Source: CAZYCC01 sp964645985 (GTDB taxonomy: Bacteria; Bacillota; Clostridia; Oscillospirales; CAG-272). Taken from it: DNA of 6,453 nucleotides. The notes beneath the pieces are model-generated. The model did no database searches and was not told where the DNA came from. It saw only the letters and a program-made list of their open reading frames with translations. The position numbers and the translations under genes were made by a program. This document shows positions 1 to 5,065 of the stretch, one piece after another; positions within the stretch are counted from its first letter, which is position 1; every line of letters begins with the position of its first letter. The stretch covers positions 1-6,453 of the forward strand of contig CAZYCC010000090.1 of assembly GCA_964645985.1 (NCBI GenBank). Direction: 5' to 3'.

Positions 1-33
1 ATTGATGGGATTCTCGGAAGCGAAATGTTTTCT

Positions 34-260
34 CTGCCCTTCGGGGGATGGGGTGTTACGGGGGACGGAGTGAGGGGTATCGGAATTTGCACTGCCGTTT
101 CTGAATTTAGTTTTCGGGGAAACTTTACTGCCCTATCGTAATTCAAACTGCCGTTTCTGAATATCGTTTTCGGGTAACCCTACTGCCTCTGTCGTAATTT
201 CCCCTGCTCCCTCGGGGATAGGGTATTGCGGATAGGTTAGTGCCGCTTGTCCTCCCCCCG
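34..260. repeat. Degenerate ~56-bp tandem repeat array, left block
   Basis: Four consecutive units begin with CTGC at 34, 92, 148 and 204; the spacing is 58, 56 and 56 bp. The units at 92 and 148 are one type (A): they start CTGCCGTTTCTGAAT, then carry GTTTTCGGG, then CTACTGCC or TTACTGCC, and end with TCGTAATT. The units at 34 and 204 are a second type (B) in which the first half is replaced by a G-rich stretch (CTGCCCTTCGGGGG, CTGCTCCCTCGGGG). Bases 1-33 may be the worn end of another unit. The same two unit types recur at 6001-6400 in the same orientation. Unit length is not a multiple of three, so this is not a protein repeat. Function unknown. Confidence 0.8.
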
Positions 261-282
261 CTACTGCCCCGGTACGCGGCGG

Positions 283-467
283 GCGCGCAAAACCCCGCGC
301 GAGAGCGTTAGTGACGGGCGTGTGCCGCCACGCTTTGCGTGACGCGGGCGCGTCGCGCCCCCTCTCGCGGGACGCGCAAGCGCGTTCAGCGAGGGGCGCA
401 CGTCCGTCACGCCCCTTGTGTGAAATTTGCCGCAGGCAAATTTCGCGCGCGAGGCGGTTTTGCGCGC
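283..467. repeat. Nested inverted repeat (cloverleaf-like) upstream of comF
   Basis: The outer arms GCGCGCAAAACC (283-294) and GGTTTTGCGCGC (456-467) are perfect complements. Inside, 311-326 pairs with 395-410 over 16 positions with only two G-U wobbles. That stem encloses three hairpins: CACGC-TTT-GCGTG (329-341), GGGCGC/GCGCCC (346-360) and ACGCGC-AA-GCGCGT (372-385, flanked by CCTCTCGC/GCGAGG). A fourth hairpin, GAAATTTGCC-GCA-GGCAAATTTC (422-444), is perfect over 10 bp. No T-run follows, so it is not an ordinary terminator. It could be a structured RNA, a cruciform-forming site or a palindromic mobile repeat. It lies immediately upstream of comF, so an effect on that gene's leader is possible but unproven. 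Confidence 0.6.
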
Positions 468-515
468 TACTCCGCTCCCCGAACAACCCCCACCCGCGCC
501 TCCCCTCTTTTCCTC

Positions 516-1238
516 ATGCCCTCCTCCCCTCTGCTTTCGAAAATTTCGCACTTTCTCTTCCCGCCGAAATGCCTCTGCTGCGGGGAGCTGCTCGCGCGGG
601 GCGAGCGGGCGCTGTGCGGGGAGTGCGGGGGGAAATTCCATGAAGAGCGCGAGACGATTTGCCCCACCTGCGAGAAAAAGCAGATGTTTTGCACCTGCCG
701 CCTCTGCGATCTGCCGCAAATCCACCTCGCGCCCTATCACGCGCCGGTGACGCGCGCGCTTGTCCTCGCGGCAAAGCGGGAGGAAATCGCCGATCTCACC
801 GCCTTTTTCGCCGATGCGCTCGCCGAGCGCATTAAACTTGAACAATATGTGAACCGCAACGCGGCGCTCACCTATGTGCCGCGCGCGCCCGAGGCGGTGC
901 GCGAGCACGGGGTCGATCAGGCGAGGGTCCTCGCCGAGGCGCTCGCGGCGCGCCTGCGCTTCCCGCTCTCGCGCGCTCTGCGCCGCCCGCCGCAAAAGCG
1001 CTCTCCCTTGCGATCTGCGATCGAGCAGAAATCGCTCACCCCCGCGCAGCGCGCCGCCGCCGCGAAGGAGCACTATCGTTTAACCGACGATAGGCGGGAA
1101 CTGAACAAAATTCGCGGGAAATATGTCTATTTGGTGGACGATGTCCTGACGACCGGCGCGACGGTCGGCGCTTGCGCCGCGCTGCTGCGGCAGGCCGGCG
1201 CCGCGATGGTTATCGCCGTCGCCGCGGCGAAGAGCTGA
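516..1238 (+). CDS. comF: ComF family protein (phosphoribosyltransferase domain)
   Basis: This 240-residue protein has the two-part ComF layout. The N-terminal zinc-ribbon region starts FPPKCLCCGE, with Cys pairs at 19/22, 34/37 and 49/52 and a further cluster at 59/61/64. The C-terminal type I PRTase domain has the family signature YVPRAPEAVREHGVDQA (about 120-136), the conserved LTPAQRAAAAKEHYRL (about 174-189) and the PRPP loop VYLVDDVLTTGAT (204-216). The length is normal for ComF/ComFC. In naturally competent bacteria ComFC works in the cytoplasm with the ComFA helicase during uptake of single-stranded DNA; no comFA or other competence gene is in this window, so the role here is open. 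I chose ATG 516 because ComF proteins begin just before the FPPKC motif. The frame stays open further upstream to 339, but that part runs through the inverted repeat and is low-complexity. There is no Shine-Dalgarno before 516; the leader is pyrimidine-rich. Confidence 0.92.
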   Translation: MPSSPLLSKISHFLFPPKCLCCGELLARGERALCGECGGKFHEERETICPTCEKKQMFCTCRLCDLPQIHLAPYHAPVTRALVLAAKREEIADLTAFFADALAERIKLEQYVNRNAALTYVPRAPEAVREHGVDQARVLAEALAARLRFPLSRALRRPPQKRSPLRSAIEQKSLTPAQRAAAAKEHYRLTDDRRELNKIRGKYVYLVDDVLTTGATVGACAALLRQAGAAMVIAVAAAKS

Positions 1239-1263
1239 GGGATCGGTGCGGTTTTCTCATAAA

Positions 1264-1292
1264 TGAAGATAAAATGACCGAATCGTTATACT
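1264..1292 (+). promoter_or_regulatory. Weak candidate promoter for trmO
   Basis: TATACT at 1287-1292 is a good -10 hexamer in a locally AT-rich stretch between comF and trmO. The best matching -35 (TGAAGA, 1264-1269, 17-bp spacer) fits only three of six consensus positions. If real, it would give trmO its own transcript with a leader of about 75-80 nt. Confidence 0.25.
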
Positions 1293-1332
1293 TTCGTGAA
1301 CGACCATTCCTGAGAGACCGGCACCGCGCGTT

Positions 1333-1377
1333 CCTCGCCGTGGATATGACCCACGCGTAACTTTTCTGTAAATTTTT
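1333..1377 (-). repeat. Possible diverged copy of the intergenic palindromic element
   Basis: CCTCGC at 1333-1338 followed by CGCGTAAC at 1354-1361 and an AT-rich tail resembles the order seen in the 55-bp elements at 2806-2860 and 3032-3086 (CCTCGCG, then CGCGTAACACAAT). The middle is shorter and contains a small hairpin, CGTGG/CCACG (1339-1355). The repeat edge abuts the trmO start codon at 1378. The match is partial, so this is a tentative call. Confidence 0.3.
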
Positions 1378-2217
1378 ATGTCTTCCTCCCCCGCCGATGA
1401 GCTGCTCCTGCGCCCGATCGCCCTTATCGAGAACGATTTCCCCGGCAAGTTCGGCCTGCCGCGCCAAAGCGGGCTTCTGCCCGAAATGGTCTCGCGCGTG
1501 CGCCCGCTCCCGCCCTTCGACGACCCCGCCGCCTACCGCGGCATCGAGGGGTTCTCGCACCTCTGGCTGCTCTGGGGCTTCGGCGCGCGCGAGGACGCGC
1601 CGGGCAGCGAGGGGAATGCGGCACCCTCGCAAACAGACCTTGCGGAGGGGGAGGGCGCGCTCGGAGATTTGCAACAGAACACGTCTAACGTGATCTCTTC
1701 TCGGGGGCAGATCCCGCCGCGCTGGAGCGCGACCGTGCGCCCGCCGCGCCTCGGGGGAAATCGCCGGGTCGGGGTCTTCGCGACGCGCTCGCCCAACCGC
1801 CCGAACCCGATTGGCCTATCGTCGGTGCGGCTGCTCGCCACCCGCCGTGACGCGCGCGGGCTTTACCTCGAGGTCGTGGGCGGGGACTTCGCGAGCGGGA
1901 CGCGCGTCTTCGACATAAAGCCTTACCTTGCCTACACCGACGCCCACCCCGACGCGCGCGACGGTTTCGCGCGGGAGTTTCCCCGCGACGCGCTCAAGGT
2001 CGAGCTGCCCCCGCGCCTGCGCGGCATTTTGCCTCCGCAGAAGGAGCGCACGCTCCTCGCCGCGCTCGCAGCCGACCCCCGCCCCGCCTATCAGAGCGAC
2101 CCCGCGCGCGTCTATTCCTTCGCGTACGCCGGGCGCGAGGTGCGCTTCACGGTCGCGGGCGACACCGCGACGGTCATCGCCATCGAGGAGCGGGCGCGCC
2201 CCGGTCAAAATATGTAG
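1378..2217 (+). CDS. trmO: tRNA (N6-threonylcarbamoyladenosine(37)-N6)-methyltransferase TrmO
   Basis: TrmO (YaeB/TsaA family) uses S-adenosylmethionine to methylate the t6A37 base of tRNA-Thr to m6t6A, tuning decoding of ACY codons. The protein shows the family hallmarks in order: LRPIALIENDFPGKFGLPRQSGL (11-33), YRGIEGFSHLWLLWGF (53-68), WSATVRPPRLGGNRRVGVFATRSPNRPNPIGLS (116-148), VFDIKPYLAYTD (177-188) and the C-terminal ADPRPAYQ...VYSFAYAGREVRFTV (232-259). At 279 residues it is longer than E. coli TrmO (about 235). The excess lies mainly between GF68 and W116, where the E. coli protein has only a short loop, so there is a low-complexity insertion of about 40 residues. ATG 1378 is the first start after an in-frame TAA. 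No Shine-Dalgarno precedes it; the leader is AT-rich (CTGTAAATTTTT). The family call is firm; the effect of the insertion is unknown. Confidence 0.94.
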   Translation: MSSSPADELLLRPIALIENDFPGKFGLPRQSGLLPEMVSRVRPLPPFDDPAAYRGIEGFSHLWLLWGFGAREDAPGSEGNAAPSQTDLAEGEGALGDLQQNTSNVISSRGQIPPRWSATVRPPRLGGNRRVGVFATRSPNRPNPIGLSSVRLLATRRDARGLYLEVVGGDFASGTRVFDIKPYLAYTDAHPDARDGFAREFPRDALKVELPPRLRGILPPQKERTLLAALAADPRPAYQSDPARVYSFAYAGREVRFTVAGDTATVIAIEERARPGQNM

Positions 2218-2285
2218 TAGGGATATTCACTATTGTGTTACATTTACTTCACGAAAAATATATATTACATCTATATTATCTTCAT
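2211..2285. repeat. AT-rich segment after trmO, possible worn composite repeat
   Basis: Starting at the trmO stop, the sequence TAGTAGGGATATTCAC resembles the TTAGGGATACATCTCA of the copy at 2437. ACTTCACGAAAAATATATATTACATC-type sequence then follows, resembling the ACTTCACGGCAATAA part at 2641. It may be the most decayed copy of the composite element described at 2437-2700 and 2738-2860. It is much richer in A and T than its surroundings. The similarity is weak. Confidence 0.25.
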
Positions 2286-2436
2286 ATATCGAGGGTTCAG
2301 GAGATTTTTGCGAGGTTCGGCGCGGCGATTCGGTCTCTCGCGGCATCGCGTTGGCAAACCCTCCAAAACTCTTTGCGCCGCGAGCGTTCTCGGGGAGATT
2401 TCCCCTCCTCCCGGCGCTCCCCCGCGGCGTTGCCTC

Positions 2437-2700
2437 CCGTTTACGTTAGGGATACATCTCATTTACATATTGCAGTTATTTTCCACGCGGTCCCGCGCGA
2501 TGGCGGCACCGTCGCCGCGCTCCTCGCCTGGCGTGCGCGGCGAATCTCCCCGCGAGACATAGGACGGGCGGGCGAGAGCGCAAGGACGTGAATTTTCCGT
2601 CAATTCTGGGTATTCGCGCAGTGCCTTCCTTAGTGTGACTACTTCACGGCAATAATTTGTATCTCTCACGTAACAAATTTTAACACCGCGGGGGCGAGGG
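2437..2700 (+). repeat. Composite intergenic repeat, copy 1 (with internal extra sequence)
   Basis: The left part reads TCCCGTTTACGTTAGGGATA, then CATCTCATTTACAT (to about 2485). The right part begins at about 2628 with TTAGTGTGACTACTTCACGG, then CAATAA, CACGTAACA and CGCGGGGGCGAGG (to about 2699). Both parts recur in the same order and orientation at 2738-2860, where they are only about 10 bp apart. Here roughly 140 bp of GC-rich sequence (about 2486-2625) separates them, as if something had inserted or the other copy had lost it. The right part is an inverted, diverged version of the left part. No open frame is shared between copies. Confidence 0.5.
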
Positions 2701-2737
2701 CAGAAGTTGTCGGGTGGATTCCCGTGCGGCTCTACTT

Positions 2738-2860
2738 CCCGTTTACGGTGAGGATACATTTCTTTTACATTTAACCGATATTTGCCGCGAGCCTCGGTGT
2801 GACTTCCTCGCGTCAATAAAAGTACATCCCCCGCGTAACACAATGTTGTTCCGCGTGAGG
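2738..2860 (+). repeat. Composite intergenic repeat, copy 2, containing a 55-bp palindromic element
   Basis: The left half (TTCCCGTTTACGGTGAGGAT, then ACATTTCTTTTACATTTAACC) is followed by CTCGGTGTGACTTCCTCGCG and the 55-bp element at 2806-2860. That element starts CCTCGCG, carries CAATAAAAGTACAT, CCGCGTAACACAAT and GTTGTTCCGCG, and ends CGCGTGAGG, so its ends are inverted. Within it CGCGTAACA and TGTTCCGCG form an imperfect hairpin. The left half is itself a diverged inverted copy, so the whole can fold back. Compare 2437-2700 and 3032-3086. Confidence 0.6.
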
Positions 2861-2886
2861 AGAAGGGCGGCATCGGGGGAACTGTG

Positions 2887-2905
2887 GCGCCGAATTCTTC
2901 GGCGC
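2887..2905. repeat. Perfect small hairpin
   Basis: GCGCCGAA (2887-2894) and TTCGGCGC (2898-2905) are perfect complements around a TTC loop. It lies between two copies of the 55-bp element in gene-free DNA. No T-run follows on either strand, so it is not a canonical terminator. Confidence 0.55.
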
Positions 2906-3031
2906 AGCGCGCACCGGGGTAGATCGCCGTGGGGATCGCCGTACGGGAGCGCGCCCATTTCGGGAAAAGCGGTGAGCCGGGCTGTCGCCATCCCGCGCGA
3001 GCGGGGCGAGCGGAAGCGTCGCGGCGCGCCC

Positions 3032-3086
3032 CCTCGCGGCAATAAAAGTACAATCCCCGCGTAACACAATTTTGTTCCGCGAGAGG
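3032..3086 (+). repeat. 55-bp palindromic element, solo copy
   Basis: This copy is nearly identical to 2806-2860: CCTCGCG, CAATAAAAGTACAA, CCCCGCGTAACACAAT, TTTGTTCCGCG and the closing CGCGAGAGG. The ends CCTCGCG and CGCGAGAGG are inverted repeats, and in the other copy the closing end is CGCGTGAGG. The inner hairpin CGCG-T-AACA/TGTT-C-CGCG is kept, with the loop varying (CAATTT here, CAATGT there). Read on the minus strand, the two copies fall in different frames within the same overlapping open stretch, so they are DNA repeats rather than protein repeats. The copy ends about 90 bp before the Sir2 start. Confidence 0.7.
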
Positions 3087-3161
3087 GAGGCGCGACCGCG
3101 TCTTCTTACAAAAAATCGCGGAGTTCACCCGTTTTTTCGGCACATCTCATAAAAACGCCCC

Positions 3162-3168
3162 GGAGGTG
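3162..3168 (+). promoter_or_regulatory. Strong ribosome binding site of the Sir2 gene
   Basis: GGAGGTG ends 10 nt before ATG 3179 and fixes that start. It is the only textbook Shine-Dalgarno in front of a gene in this window; the comF and trmO starts have none. Confidence 0.85.
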
Positions 3169-3178
3169 GCAGCAAAAT

Positions 3179-3922
3179 ATGGACGAGCAGGCAGTCGGAA
3201 AACTGAAACAGATTGTAGGCGAGAGTACGCGGGCCGTGTTCTTCGGCGGGGCGGGGGTGTCGACCGAGAGCGGCATCCCCGACTTCCGCTCGCCGGACGG
3301 GCTCTATTATATGAAGTATGACTACCCGCCCGAGCAGATCCTTTCCCACGACTTTTTCGAGGAGAAAACCGCCGAGTTTTACCGGTTTTACAGGGAAAAG
3401 ATCCTTCTTCCCGGGAAAAACGCGAAACCGAACGCGGCGCATCGGGCACTCGCGCGCCTAGAGCGGGAGGGCAGGCTCGCGGCGGTTGTCACGCAAAATA
3501 TCGACGGGCTGCACGATGACGCAGGGTCGCGCGCGGTCTTTGAGCTGCACGGATCGGTGCGGCGCAACCGCTGCGTGCGCTGCGGGAAATCGTTCCCGCT
3601 CGAGCAGATCCTCGCGTGCGAGGGGGTGCCGCGCTGCTCCTGCGGCGGGGTGATCAAACCAGACGTTGTTCTCTACGGCGAGAGCCTCGACCCGGACGTC
3701 CTTGAGGGGGCGATCGACGCTATCTCGCGCGCAGATCTCCTCCTTGTCGCGGGAACCTCGCTCGCGGTCTACCCCGCCGCAGGTCTTGTGCAGTACTTTC
3801 GCGGAAAACATCTCGTGCTGATAAATAAGACCCCCACCCCGATGGACGACGAGGCCGATCTCGTCTTTCACGAGAAGGTCGGCGAGGTCCTCTCGCGCGT
3901 CTGCGGTGACGATTCCGCCTAA
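3179..3922 (+). CDS. cobB: NAD-dependent protein deacylase, Sir2 family (class U-like)
   Basis: Sirtuins remove acyl groups from lysines in cytoplasmic proteins, consuming NAD+ and releasing nicotinamide and O-acyl-ADP-ribose. This 247-residue protein is a complete single-domain member. It shows the NAD loop GAGVSTESGIPDFRS (24-38), TQNIDGLHDDAG (105-116), the catalytic His in ELHGS (H124), a zinc site C132-x2-C135 ... C153-x-C155, IKPDVVLYGE (159-168), AGTSLAVYPA (191-200) and LVLINKTPTPMD (212-223). The order and motifs resemble Thermotoga Sir2 (class U). The Tyr-x-x-Arg pair that marks desuccinylase/class III enzymes is absent: the matching stretch is FYRFYRE, with Tyr where Arg would be, so deacetylase activity is more likely. 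The start is set by a strong ribosome binding site. The gene stands alone between two long gene-free regions; its substrates cannot be told from context. The symbol follows common bacterial usage rather than close identity to E. coli CobB. Confidence 0.94.
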   Translation: MDEQAVGKLKQIVGESTRAVFFGGAGVSTESGIPDFRSPDGLYYMKYDYPPEQILSHDFFEEKTAEFYRFYREKILLPGKNAKPNAAHRALARLEREGRLAAVVTQNIDGLHDDAGSRAVFELHGSVRRNRCVRCGKSFPLEQILACEGVPRCSCGGVIKPDVVLYGESLDPDVLEGAIDAISRADLLLVAGTSLAVYPAAGLVQYFRGKHLVLINKTPTPMDDEADLVFHEKVGEVLSRVCGDDSA

Positions 3923-3956
3923 ACAAAATATGAACAGCTCGCAGCGCGTGTGAGAT

Positions 3957-3987
3957 CGCTCGCCCGAGCGGGATATGTCACTTTTTT
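3957..3987 (+). terminator. Weak candidate terminator after the Sir2 gene
   Basis: CGCTC-GCCC-GAGCG (3957-3970) is a short GC hairpin 35 bp after the Sir2 stop. A run of six T follows at 3982-3987, but the 11-nt gap between stem and T-run is longer than in a standard intrinsic terminator. Confidence 0.3.
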
Positions 3988-4080
3988 AGAAAAGGACAAA
4001 TAGGGCGACAGTGAACCCCTTGATAATGTAGACCCGAACGCAGGGGCGTACAAGAGTAGCGTTGCCGCGAGAAGGCGGGT
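3978..4080. other. Non-coding segment of distinct composition, possible dispersed repeat or RNA
   Basis: This stretch is less GC-rich than its surroundings and lacks the CGCG runs typical of the neighbouring spacer. On the minus strand one frame reads YAPAFGSTLSRGSLSPYLSF, followed by SKKVTY, in a stretch without an ATG start. From memory, very similar short hypothetical proteins are predicted again and again in Clostridia assemblies, which would fit a widespread non-coding repeat wrongly called as genes; I cannot search to confirm. CCCCT (4016-4020) and AGGGG (4042-4046) could pair. There is no ribosome binding site and I do not call it a gene. Confidence 0.4.
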
Positions 4081-4098
4081 ACCCTTGCGCACTCGAAA

Positions 4099-4165
4099 GA
4101 GCGGCTCCTCCGCTCATTCCGTGAGCGCCCTTTGCGCGAATCCCGGTCCCGCTCGCGGGTTACCG
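4099..4165. repeat. Two short GC hairpins
   Basis: GAGCGG-CTCCT-CCGCTC (4099-4115) is perfect over six pairs. CCGC-TC-GCGG, near 4149-4160, is flanked by GGT and ACC, extending the stem with one mismatch. No T-run follows either. They sit in the gene-free region after the Sir2 gene. Confidence 0.4.
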
Positions 4166-4210
4166 TACACCCCCTCGCGCGCCCGCGCAACCGCGCGCGC
4201 GCGTTTATGG

Positions 4211-4230
4211 CGGCGCGCCCCGGCGCGCCG
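4211..4230. repeat. Perfect GC palindrome with two AscI sites
   Basis: CGGCGCGCC (4211-4219) and GGCGCGCCG (4222-4230) are perfect complements around CC, giving two GGCGCGCC octamers 10 bp apart. TTTGTTTG follows on the plus strand, so it could act as a weak terminator. A run of alternating CG (about 4192-4203) lies just upstream. Confidence 0.5.
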
Positions 4231-4476
4231 TTTGTTTGCGGGAGAGCGCGAATTGTGAATTGTGTTTCACGGATTTTGTTTCGCAGCTCGTATTTACAGG
4301 CGAAAAAAACTTTTGGCTTGTCGGGGTTTCCCCTTATGGGGTAAGGGCTCGCGCAGGGAGGTGGGTGGGGAAAACCGGCGCGCGGGAGGGGGAGCACGGG
4401 GGCGCCGCGGGAAGAGCGCGGCGGGTAGGGGGGAGCGTCCTCTTGCCGGGGGTAGCGCGGCGGGGGAGAGGGCGGC

Positions 4477-4503
4477 AAAAACCCGCCCGGAGGGCGGGTT
4501 TTT
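4477..4503 (+). terminator. Rho-independent terminator, likely bidirectional
   Basis: AAAAACCCGCCC (4477-4488) pairs perfectly with GGGCGGGTTTTT (4492-4503) around a GGA loop, and CTCTTT continues the T-rich tail. The A-run on the 5' side gives an equivalent U-tail on the other strand, so it can stop transcription from both directions. The nearest plus-strand gene ends 555 bp upstream, and on the minus strand the metallophosphoesterase gene ends 662 bp away. It therefore either ends very long read-through transcripts or closes an unrecognised RNA between 3923 and 4476. Confidence 0.85.
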
Positions 4504-4577
4504 CTCTTTGAGCGCACATCTTTCGCGCGGCAAGGTCTATCGGCGAGCTTGTCGCCGTTGCGGAGCATCTTCTCCTC

Positions 4578-4652
4578 GGTGCACCCTCTCGCGCGGGCGG
4601 TCTTTTCTGCGAGGGAGGTGCGCCTCTCTCGCGCGGGCGATCTATGCGCAGA
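4578..4652 (+). repeat. 39-bp-spaced direct repeat pair
   Basis: GGTGCACCCTCTCGCGCGGG then CGGTCTTTTCTGCGA (from 4578) recurs as GGTGCGCCTCTCTCGCGCGG then GCGATCTATGCGCAGA (from 4617). The spacing is exactly 39 bp. Related fragments (CGCGCGGCAAGGTCTATCGGCG near 4525; GCTCGTCCGGG near 4698 and 4772) lie around it. No function is apparent. Confidence 0.45.
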
Positions 4653-4834
4653 CGGTTTCCGGCGAGGAGACCCGCCGTCCGCGCGAGCGCAAATCTGCTC
4701 GTCCGGGCGGCAATGTGGCGGCGGCTCCCTCGCCGTCCTGCCTCATGGCCTTGCCGTTTTGCGGGATATTCGCTCGTCCGGGAGGCCGCGCGAGCGGCAT
4801 TCCCGCGGCAGATCCTCGCGCGCCGCCCTGCCGC

Positions 4835-4887
4835 GTTCACGGAAAAATCTCTCTTTTTTGTAAAAAGATGACAAATCATTCCGCGCG
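4835..4887 (+). repeat. ~50-bp AT-rich repeat, copy 1 of 3
   Basis: The copy reads GTTCACGGAAAAATCTCTC, then TTTTTTGTAAAAAGATGACAA, ending TTCCGCGCG. The core CTTTTTGTAAAAAG is nearly palindromic. It matches the copies at 4962-5011 and 5066-5116 in the same orientation. In this copy an extra perfect hairpin, CAAATCAT (4872-4879) with ATGATTTG (4888-4895), overlaps its right end. Confidence 0.65.
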
Positions 4888-4918
4888 ATGATTTGGTTTG
4901 TCTGTAGAAAAGCAAACA

Positions 4919-4958
4919 GCAGGGCAGCCCGCCTCGCTAATCATACGCGCTGCCCTGC
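4919..4958 (-). terminator. 10-bp inverted repeat, possible terminator of the minus-strand gene
   Basis: GCAGGGCAGC (4919-4928) and GCTGCCCTGC (4949-4958) are perfect complements around a 20-nt loop. Read on the minus strand, TGTTTGCTTTTCT follows, a moderately T-rich tail, so it could end the transcript of the metallophosphoesterase gene about 207 nt after its stop. The long loop makes it a poor textbook terminator; a protein-binding dyad is the alternative. Confidence 0.45.
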
Positions 4959-4961
4959 CAA

Positions 4962-5011
4962 TTTCGCAAAGAAATTTATCTTTTTGTAAAGATGACAAAA
5001 CTTTCCGCGCA
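4962..5011 (+). repeat. ~50-bp AT-rich repeat, copy 2 of 3
   Basis: The copy reads TTTCGCAAAGAAATTTATC, then TTTTTGTAAAGATGACAAAA and CTTTCCGCGCA. Compared with the other copies, the left third has diverged most, while the hairpin core and the TTCCGCGCA end are kept. Confidence 0.6.
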
Positions 5012-5065
5012 CTGTTCCGATTCGTCTAATGAACGTCCGTCAAGCCGACCCGCGATTCTTGCTAC

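Noticed and set aside
339..515. N-terminal extension of comF from ATG 339
   Set aside because: The 59 extra residues have no ComF counterpart and are translated inverted-repeat DNA; family members start just before the FPPKC motif.
261..1073. 270-codon open frame on the minus strand over comF
   Set aside because: It is antisense to the well-supported comF gene and extends through the inverted repeat; its composition is that of a shadow frame.
2463..3143. 226-codon open frame on the minus strand through the spacer between trmO and the Sir2 gene
   Set aside because: Its apparent peptide repeats come from the 55-bp DNA elements, which fall in different frames; there is no ribosome site, no recognisable domain, and Arg/Pro-rich low-complexity content.
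3124..3153. TTCACC/CATAAA promoter for the Sir2 gene
   Set aside because: An 18-bp spacer and four of six matches in each hexamer are weak, and transcription would start almost on top of the ribosome binding site.
3978..4568. 196-codon open frame on the minus strand
   Set aside because: Low-complexity Arg/Pro/Ser translation running across a terminator and GC palindromes; long open frames are expected by chance at this GC content.
4262..4891. Overlapping open frames of about 190-210 codons on both strands between the Sir2 and metallophosphoesterase genes
   Set aside because: Both cross the intrinsic terminator and the repeat copies, have no family match that I recognise, and show Arg/Ala/Gly-rich composition typical of shadow frames.
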